From Atrichornis clamosus (taxonomy: Eukaryota > Chordata > Aves > Passeriformes > Menuridae), in assembly GCA_013400975.1 (NCBI GenBank), contig WBMZ01012766.1:18364-82363 (forward strand): a stretch of DNA of 64,000 nt. Reading direction: 5' to 3'. Position 1 is the first letter of the stretch. Every line of letters begins with the position of its first letter. Under the pieces are notes generated by a model, which worked only from the letters and a program-made list of their open reading frames with translations, was not told the origin of the DNA and made no database searches. Shown in pieces: positions 49,036-61,200 of the stretch. The position numbers were made by a program, and so were the translations under genes.

Positions 49036-50689
49036 CCTGCTGTGGTTGCAATTAAAGAGCAGCACTTGGTCCAGATCTCTGCTGTCTAACGAGTGTGTGG
49101 GTGTCAGAGCTGCTCTGCCAGAGGCCTCTGTATTTTATTCCCTTACACCCTGGCCCTTCTTCAATGAGAGTAAGCAACATCATATTGGAATTTTATTTTG
49201 AGTGACACACAATGATACAAACGTATATTAATTGTGCCACAGACTGAAGGCTTCATGTCCAGGTGAACAATCCTTTAAAACATTTGGCAGCAATAACAAG
49301 TACCTCAAGGTTATGCCCTATCTCTTTTTTCTCTTTATGTCATCTGTAACAACTGTGGACTCTGACATTTACTTAATTAAATTTGCCCACACTATCTGAC
49401 TTAGTTGCGCAATCCCTCTTGAGGGCATAATTTTTGAAGGTAGTAAGCAAGAAGAATGGGTAACCTTGATAAGTTGTTTTGCCATAGCAGTATGTTATTC
49501 AAGCAAAAATTTAGGAGCTTTCATCTATTGCATAAATAATAAACCTCAGGACAGTACATAGACATGAAATATTTAAAGAATAGCATAACATCTTTGAGGA
49601 CAGATATCAGAACAAAATGAAATTATCACAAAATTGCAACTGCTGCTGTACTGCAAGTCACTGCCTACTGTAAATTTGGTAAGTGGTGCTTCTCAGCTAA
49701 CTGTAGTTTAGACAATTCCTATAAAATCTGTCTGAAATGGCTTTTACTGTCTCTGATGCTTTATATTTCAATGTTGATATGTAAAGTTGCTTTTGAAATT
49801 TTATTCTGATATGGTATCTGTATTGTTGTTATGTTTTTAGTATTGGTGAGGTCCAGATCTGGATCCATATCTTTATGCTGCTCACCCTCATGTCTGATAC
49901 CGATACCATTATTTGGAGGTAATTCTATTTCAGTCTAGCCTTCATTGTAGCCTTGGATTCCCAGAGTTGGCATGCAGAAATCCTACAGACACCCTCTAGT
50001 CTGTGTCTGGGCATCTCTGGATGGCAGGCTTGGTCTGTTACCTGAAGTGTGGGAAATATATGGGGCATATGTACACTGAAAATCAGCCTCCAGGTGGGCT
50101 CCCAAGCTTGTAGTCTTTGTGGTGAGACTGATATGATTTTGGTCTTGGAGTCAGATCTGACAGACAAAACAGAAATAGCTTTTGAAGTGATTTTTGTTTT
50201 ACCTCAACGTCTACTTTGTCTCATTACCTGAGGTTGTACAGATTTCTTTTTTCCATAAAATAGTAATATATTGATATAATAAAAATAAGAACAATAATAA
50301 TAATAATAGATGCCGGAAATCACAGTAGCTATTTCTTATAATATGATGATATTACAAATTTATTTCAGGGTGTAAAAATTCTGTATAATCTAAGCCCCCA
50401 GAGTTACCCAAACTAAAATTTTGGTATACAAAGTGAACTTGTTCATGACAGTAGCAGTTAGTGGTAGGCAATTTTCTCTTGTTCTTTACTCTTACCACCC
50501 TTGAAGAACCATAGTTTGATATTCAGAGCTTCACCTCATGGGAAGGGAGAGATGTCATGGCACAATCACTCATTTATCAATGTCTCTATGGATAGAGAGT
50601 GAAACACAGGGCCAGATTTGCTCCAGCCTAACATGAAGCGCAGCCCATCTGAAGGCACTGGGAAGTGATTGTAAATCAGGTAATCTTTG
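49036..50689. other. Unique non-coding DNA
   Basis: No recognisable gene or repeat family. A short AAT tract at 50290-50309 is listed separately. Confidence 0.45.
50290..50309. repeat. Short (AAT)n tract
   Basis: About six AAT units lie in AT-rich surroundings. Confidence 0.85.
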
Positions 50690-51070
50690 GCCCCTGAAAG
50701 CTGGCTGTAAAATCAGATGCAGATGATAAGATGTATGTCACACCACACTGTAAATTTACAGCCAACCTAGAAGAATTTTCCTTTAATCAGTGCATGCCAG
50801 CTAAATGTATGCAGGCGAGCAGTCATTCTAATTCTGAGATTAGGCAGATTGATACCAGCTGTCTGACAAATCTCTAGCACTAGATAAGACTGGAGGTGGA
50901 GGGGAGAGAATTATAAATTGCATGCACCCATTAATGCACTCATTTAAACATGCAATTTAAATGCTAATTGATGTTAATTCAGCCCAGCACTAGTGCTGTT
51001 GTGTTCAGCTGTTAGTCATATACTGTAACCTGGTTGAAGGAGCAGCAGTGAGGGACTTGACAGGATAGTA
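50690..51070. promoter_or_regulatory. Best candidate conserved non-coding element of the window
   Basis: This 380-base block is free of repeats. It is dense in short motifs typical of developmental enhancers: repeated TAATTG/TTAAT cores (ACCCATTAATGCACTC near 50926, GCTAATTGATGTTAATTC near 50963), ATGCA octamer-like half sites (GCATGCA, ACATGCAATTTAAATGC near 50948) and balanced flanks (TACCAGCTGTCTGACA near 50854). No open frame spans it. The function and conservation are inferred from texture and unproven. Confidence 0.33.
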
Positions 51071-51879
51071 TAGATAAAGTCAGGGATCACTTCAATATAT
51101 GGTACATTTGTTTCACTTCATTTATTATTATTCCTTCTGTGTAATTAGAACTAGCTGAATACAGACAAGAAAATGAATTGTGACCATTCTGCCACTGCAT
51201 GCTGACCACTCATCTAATGAATGATATTTTCCATATTTTCCATTGCCTGAAATCACTGTGTGTCTCAGAAGATCTTGGTATTCTTTATTAAAATCCTTAG
51301 ACTTAATGACAGAAACAGCTAAGAAGTCCCAAGGAAAATGAAATATTTTCTTTTCATCTGAATGGAATGCTCTTTAACAATTTACCTTTTTTTTATTTAA
51401 GTCTTTCTGGTGAGGAAAAAGGCTCAGTTCACAAATATTTCTATGCAAAAAAAAAAAAAAAAGTCACTGACACAGAGTTATTTATTAAGATATTTATACT
51501 TAAGTAAACACCTTGTATTAACTTAAAGTAAGAATTCCGCTCCGTGATTATATTTTTCAAGTGCATCTGCAATCACATGACAAATTTAATAAATACTCTA
51601 AATGTCTAGTGAAATGTTGTTAATCCACCTGTCACTGTTCTGTGCCTGTTACTCTAAAAGTTATTAGTAGTAAAAAAAAGGTTACAAAATGCAAATTCTT
51701 GGGGCTGATAAATAGTAAATTTTCTAGGCTAACTTGTTCTTAGTGGTTGGTTTGGCCCGCTTTCTTGTTAGTGTAAGAGGTTAAACGCAATGATGGAGGT
51801 GGTAGTGTTTTTATTAAGCAGCCAGAGTGCAGATTTGGCTCATGATGTGTGTTAATATCATCTCCATACGCCATAAACC
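51071..51879. other. Non-coding DNA with homopolymer A run
   Basis: A run of about 16 A lies at 51447-51462. The stretch 51530-51700 has enhancer-like texture (CCGTGATTATA, CACCTGTCAC) but no firm feature. Confidence 0.4.
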
Positions 51880-52160
51880 TGCTGGGTCAAATTCTGGGCT
51901 TTCTGCCAGATGCTGTGCTCAGTTACGCTGCTGTGAACCTGTGGCAGGGATGTAGTTTCAGGGGTGAAACAAGGGGCAAAATGTTGTCCCTTATAAAAAC
52001 TGGAAGTGATAAAAGGCCCGATTCTTTGCTGTTTGCACCTAGGAAAAGTAAGTGTAAAATGCTAACAGATTGACTGCTGCAGTTTGATCATTTGAAACAG
52101 TGATGTAAAGCTGCTGTCGGAAGGGTGCAGGCAGTGCAGTGTGTAACTTCCCATGAAGGG
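51880..52160. repeat. Possible ancient amniote repeat remnants
   Basis: Two phrases recall MITE-like repeats that are widespread in turtles and crocodilians. CTGGGTCAAATTCTGGGC near 51882 is followed by CTCAGTTACGCTGCTGTGAA near 51918. AGGCCCGATTCTTTGCTG near 52014 is followed by GTAAGTGTAAAATGCTAACA near 52049. The matches are from memory and diverged. If correct, this is a pre-avian insertion still visible. Confidence 0.3.
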
Positions 52161-54829
52161 CTTGATTTGAACCCGTCGTGTGAACAGACTCTTAACCGCT
52201 CAAGTGACTTTTGATAAGGACACAATTCACGTAAAGCTGAAGATTTAAAAAAAAATGATGAAGTAGCCTCCTAGAAAACTTCAAATGGGCACGATTCTGG
52301 GGTTTAAGAAGTGCTGTATATAGGCCCATTGCAGAGGACATTGGAGAGGGGAACTGTGAGGCAGAAGGAGCAGACAACACACCAGAATGGCATAACTGCA
52401 TATTTATCCAAAATTATATCTTTAATTCATCATCTGCATTTGAAAGATTCTGGTCTCTGCAACTTGTTTACTGTGATACAGTGATGTTATAGATCCAGTA
52501 TCTCAGCAAATGTTTTACTACCGAATGCCAGTATAATTTCAAATGATTTTTAAGGTACATTGCTGAGTTAATTTTTTTTTTTTTTTCCTCTGGAAAGGTT
52601 GAGAGGAATGGTGAGTTGGGGGGGATTTGTTCGAAGGTGAAAGGAATATGAGATTTTAAATTGCTTGGCTTATTGGTAGTGGTTTATCTTAAATTGTGCT
52701 GCAGCACTGTATTTTTAAATTATGTCAAGGGCACCTAGACCATATGGAATGTAAGGAAAATAATGATTTAAGAGTGTATCTATCTATTTCAAGAACATTC
52801 TCACGATGTGTCAGCAGAACCACATGGTCTACAGTATCCAAGAGAGATGATAAGTCTAAAATAACCAGTTTGAAGTGATGGTTAAAGCTGTCACATGTGT
52901 CTACAGTTGGGCACCTAAATCCAGCTCCAACAGCTCGTGAAAAGAATGTCTAGTTCTTGCTGCTTTGTGACTACTCAGCACCTCTAGTGCTATCCTGATA
53001 TTAAAAAAGGATTTCAGTGATGATGAAAGTTTTGCCAGGAAGTAAAACTTTTGACTTTCAAATGCATTTAAAAATATATGTGCTCCAACCTGGAGTTGCT
53101 GGTTGTTTTTGCCATAATACTCTTGTAAATTTTTCTCAACAATTCAAGATTACAAAAAGTTGATAACTGTTGAGGTTACTTAAATAAGATGGAAACATGT
53201 CAGACAAGCTTTCATAACTGATTCTTGAGAATATGAAACTGGATTGGATGCTATAATAGGTGTCCTGTTTTAATTATGCTTGAGTCTCAGAGAATAGTAC
53301 TTAGTGGCTCTCACTAATAAGCTGGTACATTAAATGCCTCCTGCTACTTTCCCTCCTTAAAACAGTGGCTTTTTCAGATGCATTTTTTAATGCAGGTTAA
53401 TAGAAAATGTGTTCTGAAATCTGTAAAGAATTAAGTGCCCTGCTTTATCTGAGCCTACTCTTTCAGCGAGAGGTGTGTATATATATATACTCAAGGAACT
53501 CTACTAAATGTGTCTCACAGCAGTAGTGAAATGGCTCTCTGTGTCATAGCTCCCACAGAGAGGAGCTCCACAGTAGTCATTAGTAGTACAGGAAACATCA
53601 AAGGTGGCAACTGAGACCTGAGCTTTCCCTGCAAGAGGAAATCAAAGCCCAGTGGCTCTACCACTGCTGGCTATTTCAACAAAAAGCAGGCAGCTTTAAA
53701 AATTATCAGTAGTCATGGAAATGGCAGGATAAGTGGTAGTGAACCAGCTACGTTGAAGATATAATTTCTGACCCAGGAGTTAGGCAACGAGTTTGACCTG
53801 TATGGGAATGTGTTTTTTTCCAGTATTTTTTTCCTATGATTTTCCCAGGGATCTCTAACTGTAGGAAAATAGCAATGGTAATGCAAATAAAATTGAAATC
53901 TCAAGTGCAGGTGGGTGTGGACATGGCCATAGGTGCAAAGTTGTAAAATTAGCTGCTGTGAAACCTAAACAACTGCTTTTCCTTGTAGCCTCATGCATCA
54001 GTAATCTTCCATTCCTAATCCTGTCTGGAAGTCACACACTATCTGCTGAAGACTCTTCTTCCAAAGCAAGTTCTTAGCGACCATCAATAGCTGTTGAACT
54101 GAGTGGGTGAAAGCTGACACACTCCATGGAAGCTGACACACCTACATCTGTCTCATTCCTCCTGTAGCACTTGAACCCTCTGGATTTCTGTGGGGAATCT
54201 GCATACTATTTATTATACTGAAATCTGTCATGGAAAACCAAACAGTGGCTAAAAAAGTTCTAAGCAGAAGCTCAGAAAAAGCTGATAGAGACTGAGGGTA
54301 GTCTCCTTAATGGGTCAAGGGAATGACAGGATTGATTTGTTTTCCAGGAGAAGGACTGAGATTTTAGGTACAGGCAAGTGGTTCTTTTTGTGGCTCTTGA
54401 CTGTCCTCAGACAACACATTGTGCAGTGCCACAAAATAAATTGTTTTAATTTCCTGAAGATGATTTCAAGTTCCCTTGTGGTAGGAAATACTATCAAGTT
54501 CTTCCCTGAGGAAAATGTTCTTAACCCTCTAGGCCTATCACCAATACAGAGCTTTACTCGGTCAGCTACCAAAGCCTTCAGTTAAGCAGAAAGTGCTGTA
54601 CAGTCAGTAAGTGGGGGGAAAAATAGAAAGCAGAGTTTTGAAAGCAGACAGAGACAAATAAGTGTCCTCACAACAAAGGAATGAAATTGAGACTTCTACT
54701 TTGGGCATCTCCAAGAATAATGTGTGGAAGCAAAAGGCTTTTCGCAGTCCAGGGAGGGTTCACATCACAGCTTACACAGCACATTTCCCATTATTTGTGT
54801 TGTGATAGTGTGTAGAGCAGGGATAGGTT
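52161..54829. other. Unique non-coding DNA with small simple repeats
   Basis: No gene is seen. A T run of about 15 lies at 52572-52586, an alternating TA tract at 53474-53490, and a 12-base direct repeat (AAGCTGACACAC) near 54111-54141. Confidence 0.45.
52907..52924. repeat. Old repeat motif, copy 1 (TTGGGCACCTAAATCCAG)
   Basis: This 18-base phrase recurs with one substitution and one deletion at 55144-55160. The GGCACCTAA wording recalls an old amniote DNA repeat. The flanks do not align by eye. Confidence 0.3.
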
Positions 54830-55204
54830 ATGTGGTTCCACAGGCTGGTGCATTTTGAATGGTGTAAGATTGGGTCAGCCCAGAGCTGGCAGCTGGGGCA
54901 CACAACTCTTGTGAAAGACCAGGGAGAGAGAGGTTCCCTCCTCAAGGTCCAAGTTCAGCAGAAGTTCATGGCAGCTGCTCAACAGAGATTTGTTTCTTTA
55001 AGAGGCCGCATTTCCTTGTTCCTGGTGAAGTCCTTCCAACCAGATCAAGTTCTTATATTCAAGGAACAAGAAGACAGCTTTGCGTGCCACCTGGAAATGG
55101 TGATAGTTGTCTTAAAGCATCAGGTAAACTGCCATAGAGAAAATTGGGCGCCTAATCCAGAGTGGACAATACTAGCTGGGGAATCAGTGCTCTCGACACG
55201 ATAA
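54830..55204 (+). other. 124-codon open frame, unidentified
   Basis: The frame runs on the plus strand from ATG at 54830 to a stop at 55204 in a locally GC-richer block. It is rich in Gln, Val and Leu and shows no domain, signal peptide or splice-site context that I recognise. Its 3' part overlaps the repeat-like phrase at 55144-55160, which argues against a conserved gene. Confidence 0.12.
55144..55160. repeat. Old repeat motif, copy 2 (TTGGGCGCCTAATCCAG)
   Basis: This is the partner of the phrase at 52907-52924 in the same orientation, 2.2 kb away. Confidence 0.3.
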
Positions 55205-58200
55205 ACTCACACGTCATTCAAAATGGACACTGGCCAATTAGACAGTAAGAAACAAAGGCCCAGAATTACTAAGTAAGCAGGTGCCCAAGTGCCAAGGAAT
55301 TTAAAGCTGTGTCAGACATGCCAAAGATTTTATAAGTGTCCAACTCATGTCAAAAGAAGAAACCAGCTTCCAAGCCCTAAATTAGAACATTAACTCCAGC
55401 TCCATGTATTGCTAATACATGCTCCTTGGTGGAATATGCAGAGATTTCTCCTGAGATGAACTTTTAAGTAAGTCTTTTGTCACAGCTTTCCAAAGGCTCT
55501 GTGGGTTTTTTTGGTGAAAATATAAGCAATGTAAAACAAATAGTCAACTTTCTTACCAAATGGTGTGTTTCAGGAAATATTAAAATAGGACATTGAATGG
55601 CTCCTAAAATGTACTTTTGTCCTACCTGAAAGCCAAAGCTAATAGCAGATAATAAGAACAGAATATGTCTCATTGTTAACTGTCTCAGTAAAAGCTGTTC
55701 CATTTGCCCTCCAATCATTTCTTTTATCAAACTTCAGAGAAAATTGCATATATCTGGATTCATTGAAACAGGCTGTAATGTTTTGCTAATTGTGTCACAT
55801 ATAACACAGCAGGCCAATTTTTTGAAAGGAATAACAGGTGAATAATCATCCTATCTGAATTGTGCTAAATAAATGTAATATCTAAATCTAAGTAGTGCTT
55901 GCACAGGGTTAAGCCTCTTCCTGGGCCACATTCTCATCAGTGCTCCTCACTAGCATGAAAGAAACAAATGTATTCTTCCTTTCTTGCGATGCACTTTATT
56001 TTCAGGGAGACCAACTTCCAATCACACAAAAAACTTATTTTTTATGCCATGGACTCTTGAAAATGTCCATGCGACTGGTGCACGCTAAAGATCTAGAAAC
56101 TCAGGAATGCAAACCTGCAAATCAATGCCATGAGTGTTTTAGAACATGACTAAGGGATTACCTGATGTAATACCCATGATAAAATCAAGTTTGGAAGGGC
56201 AGAAGATTGGGATGCTAGTCCTGAGCTGCCTGGCTTTTTGTCTTTGTGGCTGTGCGTGGAATTAGGGCACTGCAGATGTAGGGCTGTGCAGTACTGGATT
56301 CAGTTAAGGAGCCTTTGCCAGCAGAGTTCAACTCATTGCAGCATGGACCTGCCTTTACTCTTCAATAAATACATGGCTTCCTTTAAGCAAGCCAGACAAC
56401 CACCTTTCTGCTACAATATTTGCTTTGGTGGCTTTTACCTCAATACTCTTGTCCTCACAAAAGATAGTTCTGCTTTTTGTTTGCTTCTCCTGCTCTGTTT
56501 CCTAGTTCCTTGCATTGCTAAGTTACTGGGGTGCATCCTGGCTGCAGAGAAAGGCAATGATGTCCCACTTCATTTGCTGGCCAAAAGCTGCATGAGCTGC
56601 TCTTGCTGACACCAGTGTTAAAATTGCACATCTGGTGGCTCACATTGCTCTGCCACCCAGCTGAGCGGGCAGTCTTTGGGAAATAAACAGCCTGTGAAGT
56701 GCTATCAACTCTGCATTTCTGTCTCTTCTCAGCTGTTTCCTTCCCATCCCTCCTCACCTTCCCTCCCCTTCCCATCTTGCTTCTGGCTCTGACCACACGC
56801 CTAAATCGAAGAAGGATCAGAGCAGTATTAAAGTTTCTTAGTTTCTCTTAAAATTGCATTATCTATCTGCTGAAGGGGATCTGGTAAAACAGCAAGGGCC
56901 TGAAGAATATGTGGTAGTGAGTTTAAGTGGGGAATCAGGGGATTAGCAGTGAATAGGAACAAAGGAGTTTGAAAAGGAGAAAAATACTGGAAATGAGCTT
57001 CAGGGGAAAGAAATCAGTGTGAGGAGTACTGTGTTGTGAGGTAAGGTGCCATTAGCCAGAGGATACAAACTCAGGAAAAAGATTTATGAAAATAAACATC
57101 AAAGAGATTTGAAAGGAAATAGAAATATGGTAAAAGGAAACCTATAGTAGCAGCAGGAATAATTATATGAATAGTTCACATATGCTGAATAAAACAAAGA
57201 CACAGAAGTGTAAGAGATTACACAGGTAATAAATATTTAGTATAGCTATACCGCGATGCAGACAGTTTATATGTGGATACATCACAGGGAATGTAAGGGA
57301 AAAAGAATGGTGTTACAAAAGAGAAAGGAAAAAAGGAACAGATAAAGCATTTATATTTACAGAAAGCAGCCTACAAGACTGGATTTTACACATTCTATTA
57401 TTTATTTAAATAGTCTTTGACACTGGGAACAAACAGGCAACAGTAATTTGTAGGTTTTACAAGTCAAATTCAACAAACAGTAAATGCTGAAATACTGCAG
57501 TGAAGATCTGTGCTGGAAAATAGCATTCAACTGTAGGGAGGAGATGCTGAGCAGGACTTTCCTTCCTTAGTCAGCCTCTGCACAGGGTATTTAGAAAGAA
57601 GCATAGACAGCTTTAAAGCTAATTTTTATGTCTCTTTTGACATTTAATTGAAGCAATTTCTTATGTAAAAGTTTGATTTCTCCATCATACAGTACTTATT
57701 AAAGTTTAAGCAGAACAATTTGAAATGTCAGGATAATAAACCATGAAAAATAGAAATAAATACACAGCACCTCAGGTTTTATTACAGACTTACATGACTA
57801 TATGCATTAGAAAAAGTAGTATGAATAGCTGTTGAGAGAAGAATGTGGAGGCTGATAATCAGATCTGGAGCAGCTTGCTGATTTGAAAGTGAGATAAATG
57901 TCTAAGCATTACTAGAAAGCATTAAGTAAAAACGTACTATGTTCTGAACATTTCACTGATGAGTTTAAGTAGGTTGTATGTGAACAGAGATGCTCCAGCT
58001 GACTGGAGAGTGTTCCACATTGTGGGAGAGATTAGATGAGTACACAGAGCATGGAGAGCACAGCTCCTCAAGAAGAGAGGTGTTGGTTAGTTGAAATCAA
58101 CAAGAGACCACTAAGTTTTAAGTTTAAATTCACTAAAGAATCAAAGAAAATAAATTTCTATTCTTGATGTTATCAAACAAAAACTTCTATAAACTTAACT

Positions 58201-61200
58201 ATGTCCTTGAAACCATGTGAGAAATTAAAAGTGTTATTTCCTTGTTAAGATTCTACCTCGAGTTATGCGACACAGATGATGGTGGTTAATTTTGACTTAA
58301 AATTACTACTGAAAATGGATCAGAAAAAAGGTTAAAAAAATGTTGTCTTTTAAATGACATACCCAAGTTAGCCATAGGATGCTGATAGCCTTCTCATGCC
58401 AGTTCTTGTAATCAAACACTTTTTAAACCTTACCCTATATTTCCCAGATGTATTCCTCTTACCTGTTGAAATTCTACTCTGCTTTCCATATGGCTCCAAG
58501 CACAGTTTAAACCTATTTGGTTCCAGAACCCCTGGACCTTCTCCCATTCCATTTATGCCTATGCCATGATAGTTTCTTTAAACATGGCACCTTGGGTTGG
58601 AGGCAATGTCTTGTAGAAAAGGTGGAGCTTCCTACCTTGCTTTCATCCCTTAGGATGCTTGTTTGTATCACTGTGGCCTTTCTAAGCCCTTCAAAGGGGG
58701 AAAAGTACCCTCTCCTGAAGAGACAGTGTAATTAAGCTTTTAATCAGAAAACTCATTTGCAATTACTGAAATTCAGTGTAGATATCTAATCAAGAAAATA
58801 GGGCTAAGCTTATAAATTTCTTGCTGCTTGACTTTTTGTAGCACATAGAGGTTGGTCCAAATCACAGAGTCACATTGAATTAGAAGTATTAAAAGAAGCT
58901 TTCAGCTTAAGATTAGACATCTGGCTGTAAGCTTGTATATGGAGATCAGGAAATACTGATTAGAAAGCAATTAGCTTATCCCAAAATATGTGCTTTTATC
59001 TGCTTACTGAATAACTCTCCAGGCTCTGTTTGTGCTGGCTGGGACCTTGTGGCTCTCGGGTGCCATGTGAGATGCCCTCAAGCATTTCAAGTCACGCTAC
59101 AGAAACCTGCAATGGTGCCTCCCATCCCCACCTCCCACCAATCACCAGTGTCTAGTCAGCAACTGAATCAAGGAATTGAGACACTGCACAGTCAAACCTG
59201 TGTCGTAGTTGCAACCTGAGTCTGCACTTCTAGTCACTAATGGGACCCATCACTGTCTATCAGTGCACCACCACTGCAGAAGCATCTGTCCAGTGCATTC
59301 AGGGGTTTCCAGTTATATTTTGTGATCACAGAAATAAATTCAGTGTATTCATCAAGGACAGTCTTCTCCTGGATTGAAAGGCATTAATTTCATAGCAAAA
59401 GAGAACAAAAAGCAAAAACAATTAGAATTCTCCCAGGAGGAGATGTGAGGATTTAAAGTAACAGAGAGTGTAGCAGAAGAACAAATGGGTGTTAATTGGC
59501 TGATTTTAATATTAGCCTGAAAGTGAGAAGCTTTGTTGTTGCAAAATCAGGAGGGTCTGGAAAAACCTAATTGAAATGCTGGGAACGTAGTGAGATTTAA
59601 GGTGGGCCTTGATATGTTTAAGGAAGACATTTTCTGGGATCAGCAATAAGATATCTAAAGAGTCTGCAGCACCTCCTTGAAAGCTTTGCTTGCAGGCATT
59701 TCCTTGCAGATATACTAGCAACAAGCCTGGGAGCTTGCTGTCAGATATGAAGATGTTAAAGAACAAACCAAAGAACAAACCATACAGGCAATTCCCATTG
59801 TCCCCAAACAGTTGTTATTTATCCTGGCTGATTCTAAGGCTTCAGTGAAGTGGGTGAGCACTTGAGATAGACCAGACAGCTGGCAAGCTGGTTAAAGAAG
59901 ACACGCGTTAAAGCATGAGATGTGAAAGCTGCTCCAGACATGCAAAGAGTGTTTTTTTCGGGTAATGTTTAAAGTAGATGACAGGATTGGCAGAGTGTCA
60001 CAAAAGAAGGTTATCACAATCACTCTACATTCTGTTTGCCTAGCAACCAAGTTTACTATTACCCAAACGGGCTCAAACTATATAGTTGTAATAAAAACTG
60101 ATTCATATTTTCTGTGTGAAATAGAATAAAATTTGTTGAATTTAAAATGAAATTTCTGTTGGTAAAATCAACTGTGCCATGGTCCCAAGTCTATATCAAT
60201 ACTAGCTCATATGGCAACAGCCCATGTCTCAAATAACTGTGAAATTGTGGAGGTCAATAGGACAATTCCTGCATTCTACCAAATAAATAATACAGAATAC
60301 AATATGTGAAAACAAATAAAACAGTGCAATAACATCTTCTTATTTTTCCATCCAGAGGCAATAAACTAAACACAAGGAGCTTAATTTTTCTAAATCTGAA
60401 TTTCAGCTCTTCACATGCTTGCTTTTAAATGGCTCCCTCACTAGAATACAAGCTACCCACAGTCATTTTTGATACTTAAACTCCTCCCATACTTCATCCA
60501 TTTTGTACAACCATTCAAATATGGGGTATCGTTACCTAATAAAGATGGTGTGGAAGCATACTGGTCATATTTTTCCTATTTCCCTGACACTCTCTTTTCT
60601 TTATAACCCACTGTTTACTCTATGTATTTGTTTATGAGTTTGTAAAGGTATTAATATATTTTTTTCCTTCCATAAATAAGGGAGGGACAAGAAACAAGAT
60701 ATTGACTGGTTAAAAATTTAAAAATTGTTATTTTGCATTTAAGAATTAAATCCTTGAAACAGCCATTCTGCTTAGGTGGGAATGGATAAAAGTAAGTTGT
60801 TGCATGATAATAATTAGTAATGTATAGAATAAAAATAGCATTGATAATTAGCATTCAATTAGCATTTATCTTTCAGTTTAATCTCTTCTATGGCTCTTCA
60901 GTTTATATGTCACTGGCTTATTACAAGAAACTTCAAACTTTTTTTCTAGGGTGACTAAAACCCTTGATGAGCTGATTATTGGTATGCTGAAATCATTATC
61001 ATTTCATATTATCTCATTTTCTTCCTCTTCTCCTCTACCTGAGGCAAACTGATAAACAAGTAAAACAAAGTCCCTTATTACATAGTCTTTCATTAAACTG
61101 TGAAATTTTTTGCTATGGAAATTGTGGAAACTATAGTTTTGCCTGAATTGAGAAAGACATAACCTTATAACTGTAAGGTTATTAAGCACAATGGATTGTG

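Noticed and set aside
51447..51462. A16 run as a possible retrocopy tail
   Set aside because: No polyadenylation signal, gene-like sequence or target duplication lies upstream.
56238..56609. 123-codon frame with a hydrophobic Leu/Cys stretch
   Set aside because: No start context, splice sites or known domain is seen, and an opposing frame overlaps its end. The hydrophobic stretch follows from a T/C-rich sequence.
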